A stretch of DNA of 42,120 nt from a virus. A program made the position numbers and the translations under genes. Shown here one piece after another: positions 38,451-42,120 of this stretch. The number at the start of each line of letters is the position of its first letter. Position 1 is the first letter of the stretch. The notes beneath the pieces were generated by a model that was not told where the DNA came from, searched no databases, and saw nothing but the letters and a program-made list of their open reading frames with translations. The stretch covers positions 1 to 42,120 of the IMG/VR virus record IMGVR_UViG_3300013286_000022; one strand, given 5' to 3'.

Positions 38451-38975
38451 TTACTGAGGGATTGGCATTGGCTCGTATCCCTTTTTGATTGTGGGACGAG
38501 CGTTAGGGTGGTCGCGGGTCATTGTACCCTCTGGCGCGCTTGCAAGCTGTTGTTCCTTAGAACGAACCTGCGCACGAGCTTTACGAAGTTCAACATTTTT
38601 CGCTTCGTCTGTCAATTCCTTAGGACGCTCCATCAAAATGAGACCATCGCGCTCAATAGTCTCATACTTTCCGATAGGCATCATTTCGGGGTGACGAACA
38701 GCGGGGACCGCTTCCCAACCTTTGCGGGACAATTCGACTTCATAGGCGGGATCAGTTTGACCGTAGACAGTCTTACGTTTCCACTCGTAGGACCACCCTT
38801 CGGGGATAGTATTAGGGTCGATCCGAAATCGATCGGTACCGTCTTCCATCCCGTTTTCACCGAGATTTTGACGGATCTGCTCCGCACGGATACGGGCGCG
38901 TTCCAAAGGATCGTTGATCTTTTCTGGACGCATTGAAGGGCGTTCTGGGCCAGCTTTCATCAGGTCTTTAGACAT
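38451..38975 (-). CDS. Conserved phage protein of the head block (174 aa)
   Basis: Charged, Pro/Arg/Glu-rich protein with DGTDRFRIDPNTIPEGWSYEWKRKTVYG, YEVELSRKGWEAVPAVRHPEMMP and a helical region LRKARAQVRSKEQQL. I recognise the IPEGWSYEWKR pattern from phage genes between scaffold and capsid, without a known function. It might be an assembly factor or a minor head protein. Confidence 0.65.
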   Translation of the reverse strand: MSKDLMKAGPERPSMRPEKINDPLERARIRAEQIRQNLGENGMEDGTDRFRIDPNTIPEGWSYEWKRKTVYGQTDPAYEVELSRKGWEAVPAVRHPEMMPIGKYETIERDGLILMERPKELTDEAKNVELRKARAQVRSKEQQLASAPEGTMTRDHPNARPTIKKGYEPMPIPQ

Positions 38976-38988
38976 TTTGTATCCTCTC

Positions 38989-39882
38989 TTAATTCAGTTT
39001 ACCAGCGCGTTGAAGGTCAAGCTTGTTTTTGGCGTACTCTTGGTATGACATACCAAGTGCTTCAGCCGTTTCGCGCTCTGCTTCGCTAAGACGAACCACA
39101 TTAGGGCGGCTAGAGCCAGTTGTAGAAGCCGACCGAGACACTGGAGCAGCCATAGGAGCCGCCTGACGACCCCCAGAGGCTGTCTGAGTGTCTTCCGAAC
39201 GCCCACGAGGCACATAAGAGTCGTTTCCTTCGATACCGAGGGTATTTTCGATAAAGTTAAAATACTCTGGAGTGTCCTCAACGATGCCACGACCCTTTGC
39301 GAGAGTATGCGCACCAATCATCATCTGATTCATGTTGGGGTTGGTAACGTACTCTGGGTGCGCTCGAATCCACTTAGCAGACTCGTAAGACAACCGAGAA
39401 GCAAACGCTTCAACTGGGTCGCCATTTGAGTAAGTCGGAACCTCTTGACGAGGCATTTTCTCCATCTCAGACTTGCCTTCTTCAAGCCGCATGAGCTTAG
39501 AAGTATGCTGAGACATTTGCTCTTGGATGTCTGCGGCCTCGCCGTAGTCACCAGAAGCCAACGCATGCCTGTAGTTGGCCTTAAGAATAGACACGTCGCG
39601 CTTCACGGTGTCAATCGCGTTATTCAGAAGATGCAGATTGGTGTCTGTAACTTCATTCTTAGCCGTCATAGCAACCGTTTCGGCGTCTCTAGCGCGTCTC
39701 TCGGCGTCCTGACGCGCCCTCTCAACACTCTCAAGACGCTCTTTAAGCTCCGAGAGAGCCTGATCTACCTCTACTTGAGCCTTTTTGGGCTTTTTCTCTT
39801 TGCCCACTTCGACTTCAAGCACCGAATCATTAACTACTTCCGTAAAATCCTCTTTGGGAAGTTCTACTTCAATATCGCTCAT
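38989..39882 (-). CDS. Scaffold-like protein (297 aa)
   Basis: An acidic N-terminus and a long coiled coil (about residues 35-145, ALSELKERLESVERARQDAERRAR) are followed by a helical region and a basic C-terminus (EYAKNKLDLQRAGKL). Acidic coiled-coil proteins encoded before the capsid gene are usually scaffolding proteins. No protease motif was seen. AGGAG lies before the ATG, and the candidate promoter at 39912-39940 lies just upstream. Confidence 0.68.
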   Translation of the reverse strand: MSDIEVELPKEDFTEVVNDSVLEVEVGKEKKPKKAQVEVDQALSELKERLESVERARQDAERRARDAETVAMTAKNEVTDTNLHLLNNAIDTVKRDVSILKANYRHALASGDYGEAADIQEQMSQHTSKLMRLEEGKSEMEKMPRQEVPTYSNGDPVEAFASRLSYESAKWIRAHPEYVTNPNMNQMMIGAHTLAKGRGIVEDTPEYFNFIENTLGIEGNDSYVPRGRSEDTQTASGGRQAAPMAAPVSRSASTTGSSRPNVVRLSEAERETAEALGMSYQEYAKNKLDLQRAGKLN

Positions 39883-39911
39883 TTTGTTCTCCTATCAGGT
39901 ATTGACGCTGC

Positions 39912-39940
39912 ATTTTACCACACGAGATCGGGGTGCGGAA
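39912..39940 (-). promoter_or_regulatory. Candidate - strand late promoter before the scaffold gene
   Basis: On the - strand the -10 TAAAAT (39912-39917) is preceded by CGTGTGG, so TGG gives an extended -10, as in the + strand promoters. The -35 at 17 bases is poor (TTCCGC, 39935-39940). The sequence CGTGTGGTAAAATGC is nearly repeated at 41764-41779. Confidence 0.5.
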
Positions 39941-40310
39941 TTGTACCCCTAATGTTAACATCGTCAACAATTCGGCAATACGCGTCGTTAATCTTCAACT
40001 GCCACCCGTCGGATGGCCGAAATACTACCCACTGCAGAGGGTCAACGTTTTCACCGTTAAACCACTTGTTGTCGGGGTCGTAAAATGCCGAAGGGCCTTT
40101 CTTAAGCACCAGACCAACTTTTCCCTGCCACTTATCTTCGTCGCGGGTAGCCCCTGGAATCATAATTCCACCGCTAGTGCGCTCTGGGCGAATGTAAATA
40201 CCCACGAGCACCTGATTGTTAAACAGCTTAAAGTCGCTGATATTGCCAACGCTTTCCACAAGATCGATCCGTGGATCCTTCTCATGCTTCATACGCAGTA
40301 AAGATGACAT
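39915..40310 (-). CDS. GroES-like co-chaperonin (131 aa)
   Basis: The core DFKLFNNQVLVGIYIRPERTSGGIMIPGAT, DKWQGKVGLVLKKGP, WVVFRPSDGWQLKINDAYCRIVDD matches the Cpn10 fold, including the mobile-loop position (TSGGIMIP) that contacts GroEL. The N-terminal 25 residues are an extension, and the insert between strands (SAFYDPDNKWFNGENVDPLQ) is longer than in bacterial GroES. It probably pairs with host GroEL to fold the capsid protein, since it is encoded in the head block. Confidence 0.83.
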   Translation of the reverse strand: MSSLLRMKHEKDPRIDLVESVGNISDFKLFNNQVLVGIYIRPERTSGGIMIPGATRDEDKWQGKVGLVLKKGPSAFYDPDNKWFNGENVDPLQWVVFRPSDGWQLKINDAYCRIVDDVNIRGTIPHPDLVW

Positions 40311-40323
40311 GTTATTTCCCCTG

Positions 40324-40527
40324 TTAGATATCTTCTTGCACGGCTTTACGTGCTTCTTCTAATAGCTCATCAATGAGAGCTAACCCAGCGGCCATCCCCG
40401 CTAGATACTTGTACTGTGCAAAATCGGCAAGACCGCCGTACACCATATTATGCTTGATTTGGTCGATATTGGCCTGAATATACTTACGCAATTCAGACTG
40501 TATCCTGTCGTTGAACGTTTGACTCAT
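40324..40527 (-). CDS. Small conserved helical phage protein (67 aa)
   Basis: All-helical: SQTFNDRIQSELRKYIQANIDQIKHNM, then GGLADFAQYKYLAGMAAGLALIDELLEEA. The ADFAxYKYLxGxxxGL pattern is common in small proteins of phage head gene blocks; no function known to me. Confidence 0.62.
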   Translation of the reverse strand: MSQTFNDRIQSELRKYIQANIDQIKHNMVYGGLADFAQYKYLAGMAAGLALIDELLEEARKAVQEDI

Positions 40528-40545
40528 AAGATTGCCCTCTACAAT

Positions 40546-40599
40546 CCCCTCTAGTGTGAAGGCATTGGGGTAGCCAGCCAGAGGGGAACCGACTACCCC
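40546..40599 (-). other. Interleaved complementary segments between structural genes
   Basis: In the 90-base gap between two - strand genes, CCCCTCT (40546-40552) pairs with AGAGGGG (40580-40586), and GGGGTAG (40567-40573) pairs with CTACCCC (40593-40599). The two 7-bp stems interlock, so they can form a pseudoknot or be mutually exclusive. No T-tract follows. This may affect the mRNA between the 360- and 67-residue genes. Confidence 0.45.
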
Positions 40600-40617
40600 C
40601 GCCTCTGCAAGGTCGCG

Positions 40618-41700
40618 TTAGCGTCCGAGAGAGCGTTTTGGAGGCTTGGTACCGTACGACTCTATTTTTTCGAGACGAGCGTTACCACCACCAGAACCTG
40701 TGGTAATAGGATACGAAGTCCTACCACCGTGTTTACGGCCCATTGGAGCAGGTGCTGGAGCACCACCCACTGGTACTGGGAAAGGCATCGGCATACCGCC
40801 CATTGGCATACCACCCATTGGAGGACCACCTGCACCAACCTGCGGGGGAGGAACGGGTACCGAACGAGGGGGCATCGCGGGAGGAGGCATAGCACCCGCG
40901 TCAGCACCACCATGAGGAGCGATGTTGATGTGAATGTTAGTCTTGCCTTTACCAGCCTTACCACCAGTTGCACGAGCTACGCGATCGCCCTTAGGCTCTG
41001 CCGCGCCACCCCAGCATTTTTTGCAACGGCAATCGTCGGGGTGAGCGTCGGGGCCGTGCATCTTGCCAAGATGGGCAAAGAATTTACCAACTGGCCCACC
41101 TTTTTTGTGGTGCTCACGCTTCAAAGCGTCAGACTTAATCATCTGCTTGATCAGCTTGCGATCTTCAGCGATATCTGGGTGCGCTGCACCACCGCTCTTC
41201 AGACCCGTTGACTTAGCCAAACGCGACGAAAAGCCACCCTTCGAGGGGATAAGACCCGAAGGAACGCCAGCGCGATTAGAAGACTGCATCTGCTGCATCA
41301 TAGCGGCACGAGGATCGCCCGTCATACCACCGGCATCCCGCTGAGCACGACCGCCACGCTTTAGCGCACCGACTGGTTCGCGGTTAGCCTCGTCACGGGA
41401 TTCGTTGGCTTCTTTCACGTTGCGATTGATCAGGCTGGTAGCGGAAAGAGCCGACCCGCCAGATTTGCGTGGCTTCTTGCCAGCGTGGTGATGCGCTTTG
41501 GTACCCAAAGTGTGCGCCACTTTTCCGCCGCGCTTAAATGCGCGTTTGGAGACAGGCCGCAAACCAGTTTTAACTTCGGGGTTCATAAAATCGGGCGGGA
41601 CAAAAGTAGACGAATCTACTTTCTCGCGAGGATCGCCACCACTAAGCCTTTTAGCCTTCTCTATCGCGGCTTTCCGCGACGACTTACGAATCATGTCCAT
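40618..41700 (-). CDS. Low-complexity virion-associated protein with GG motifs and Cys cluster (360 aa)
   Basis: Very basic protein with at least six short GG motifs (FKRGGKV, LKRGGRA, LKSGGAA, HKKGGPV, ATGGKAG, KHGGRTS), an HHH-AGKKPRKSGG segment shared with the His-rich protein, and a Cys cluster at 224-229 (CRCKKC) next to His and Asp that may bind zinc. The TNIHINIAPHGG segment (about 255-266) is followed by a Pro/Met/Gly-rich repeat (PMGGMPMGGMPMP). Probably a disordered virion protein encoded soon after portal-region genes; function unknown. Confidence 0.62.
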   Translation of the reverse strand: MDMIRKSSRKAAIEKAKRLSGGDPREKVDSSTFVPPDFMNPEVKTGLRPVSKRAFKRGGKVAHTLGTKAHHHAGKKPRKSGGSALSATSLINRNVKEANESRDEANREPVGALKRGGRAQRDAGGMTGDPRAAMMQQMQSSNRAGVPSGLIPSKGGFSSRLAKSTGLKSGGAAHPDIAEDRKLIKQMIKSDALKREHHKKGGPVGKFFAHLGKMHGPDAHPDDCRCKKCWGGAAEPKGDRVARATGGKAGKGKTNIHINIAPHGGADAGAMPPPAMPPRSVPVPPPQVGAGGPPMGGMPMGGMPMPFPVPVGGAPAPAPMGRKHGGRTSYPITTGSGGGNARLEKIESYGTKPPKRSLGR

Positions 41701-41763
41701 GACAAAGGTTCCTTGTATGCTACTAGTTCCTAGGCGATGCAGTAGCGAACATCGTGCCGAAGC

Positions 41764-41792
41764 ATTTTACTACACGGAAGCCTTTTCGTCGA
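41764..41792 (-). promoter_or_regulatory. Candidate - strand late promoter
   Basis: On the - strand, TCGACG (41787-41792, 4 of 6 matches), a 17-base spacer and TAAAAT (41764-41769), with CGTGTAG before the -10. The -10 region closely matches the one at 39912. It lies between the partial gene at the right edge and the 360-residue gene. Confidence 0.5.
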
Positions 41793-41793
41793 G

Positions 41794-42120
41794 TTATTTT
41801 TTTACGTAACCACCTTTATAGAAGGTAGGAAGAGGAGGGGTAGCATACGACGAAGGTACAGGAGAAGGAGCTGCTGGAGTAAACGTGGCCCCAGAACCTA
41901 CTGGCAAATAGCCCATGTTGGGCTTTACGAAGTTAAAGTTAAGCATAGGAGGCACCACTGGTGCTGGCTTTTCTTCAACTGGCTTTTCTTCGGTAGTAGG
42001 AGCGGCTTCAACGGGGTTATTGTCGTTCCCACCGCCACCACCACCACCCACATCGCCGCTATCACTATCGCTAGATGGGTCACCAACGCTACTTCCTTGA
42101 TTGTCGCCAGTATCACCGCC
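41794..42120 (-). CDS. Pro/Gly-rich protein, cut by right edge
   Basis: The frame is open to the last base of the window, so the N-terminus is missing; the visible part is 108 residues. It has an acidic Gly/Ser/Asp stretch, a seven-Gly run, a Pro/Glu linker (EEKPVEEKPAPVVPP), then LNFNFVKPNMGYLPVGSG and the C-terminal FYKGGYVKK, another GG motif. A GTG at 42051 could be read as an internal start, but the uninterrupted frame upstream argues for a longer protein. Function unknown; virion-associated by context. Confidence 0.55.
   Translation of the reverse strand, partial: GGDTGDNQGSSVGDPSSDSDSGDVGGGGGGGNDNNPVEAAPTTEEKPVEEKPAPVVPPMLNFNFVKPNMGYLPVGSGATFTPAAPSPVPSSYATPPLPTFYKGGYVKK

Noticed and set aside
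39445-40083. 212-codon + strand open frame across the scaffold and GroES-like genes
   Set aside because: It is antisense to two genes with recognisable features and spans their junction; no independent support.
40765-40910. Short tandem repeats (Pro/Met/Gly coding) as a CRISPR or noncoding repeat
   Set aside because: They are in-frame codon repeats of a low-complexity protein, without unique spacers.
1-42120. tRNA genes, integrase/attachment site or insertion sequences
   Set aside because: No cloverleaf-like sequence, recombinase motif or terminal inverted repeat pair was recognised by eye; divergent examples cannot be excluded without a search tool.

Overview
This window is most of the genome of a tailed, podovirus-like bacteriophage. 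A left-to-right (+) arm of early, replication and nucleotide-metabolism genes (1-12.5 kb) converges on a right-to-left (-) arm of virion and lysis genes (12.4-42.1 kb). Both ends are cut: a membrane-protein gene runs off the left edge and a Pro/Gly-rich gene runs off the right edge. Terminase and portal are not in the window and presumably lie beyond the right edge. A GcrA-like regulator (an alphaproteobacterial cell-cycle regulator family) and a holin of the type found with gene-transfer agents suggest an alphaproteobacterial host. No RNA polymerase, integrase, tRNA or CRISPR was seen.

Layout of the + arm: (1) 1-3.3 kb, tightly packed small genes, many with ATGA or TAATG junctions, including a small lipoprotein and a Tat-signal protein. 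A consensus sigma70-like promoter carrying a perfect 13-bp inverted repeat sits at 1628-1670. (2) 3.3-5.0 kb, a second promoter and three genes of unknown function. (3) 5.0-7.4 kb, a structured RNA leader with an intrinsic-terminator-like end, a family A DNA polymerase and a VRR-NUC nuclease. (4) 7.4-12.5 kb, a promoter nearly identical to the one at 3.3 kb, followed by purZ-, mazZ- and datZ-like genes, an SNF2 helicase, and small DNA-binding or regulatory proteins (ribbon-helix-helix-like, DnaA domain IV-like, GcrA-like).

The central point is that the PurZ-like synthetase, MazG-like pyrophosphatase, HD dATPase-like protein and family A polymerase together form the known gene set for replacing adenine with 2-aminoadenine (Z) in phage DNA. 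The synthetase has Ser in the P-loop position where PurA has its catalytic Asp, as expected of PurZ rather than PurA. The inferred pathway is: MazZ makes dGMP from dGTP, PurZ adds aspartate to dGMP, host enzymes finish dZTP, DatZ destroys dATP, and the polymerase (DpoZ candidate) uses dZTP. The base modification itself cannot be seen in sequence.

Layout of the - arm, in transcription order from the right: Gly/Met/Pro-rich and small virion-associated proteins, a GroES-like co-chaperonin, a scaffold-like protein, a head-associated protein, the major capsid protein, a second structural protein, a strikingly histidine-rich protein followed by an intrinsic terminator, a head-tail adaptor, tail fibre-like proteins, a lysis block (several small membrane proteins, 3TM holin, N-acetylmuramidase), a second adaptor, a P22 gp10-like tail protein, a GNAT acetyltransferase, and two very large internal virion/ejection proteins. 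Three - strand promoters can be proposed. All but short stretches of the window are coding. Functional calls rest on motif and family recognition by eye, with no database search.
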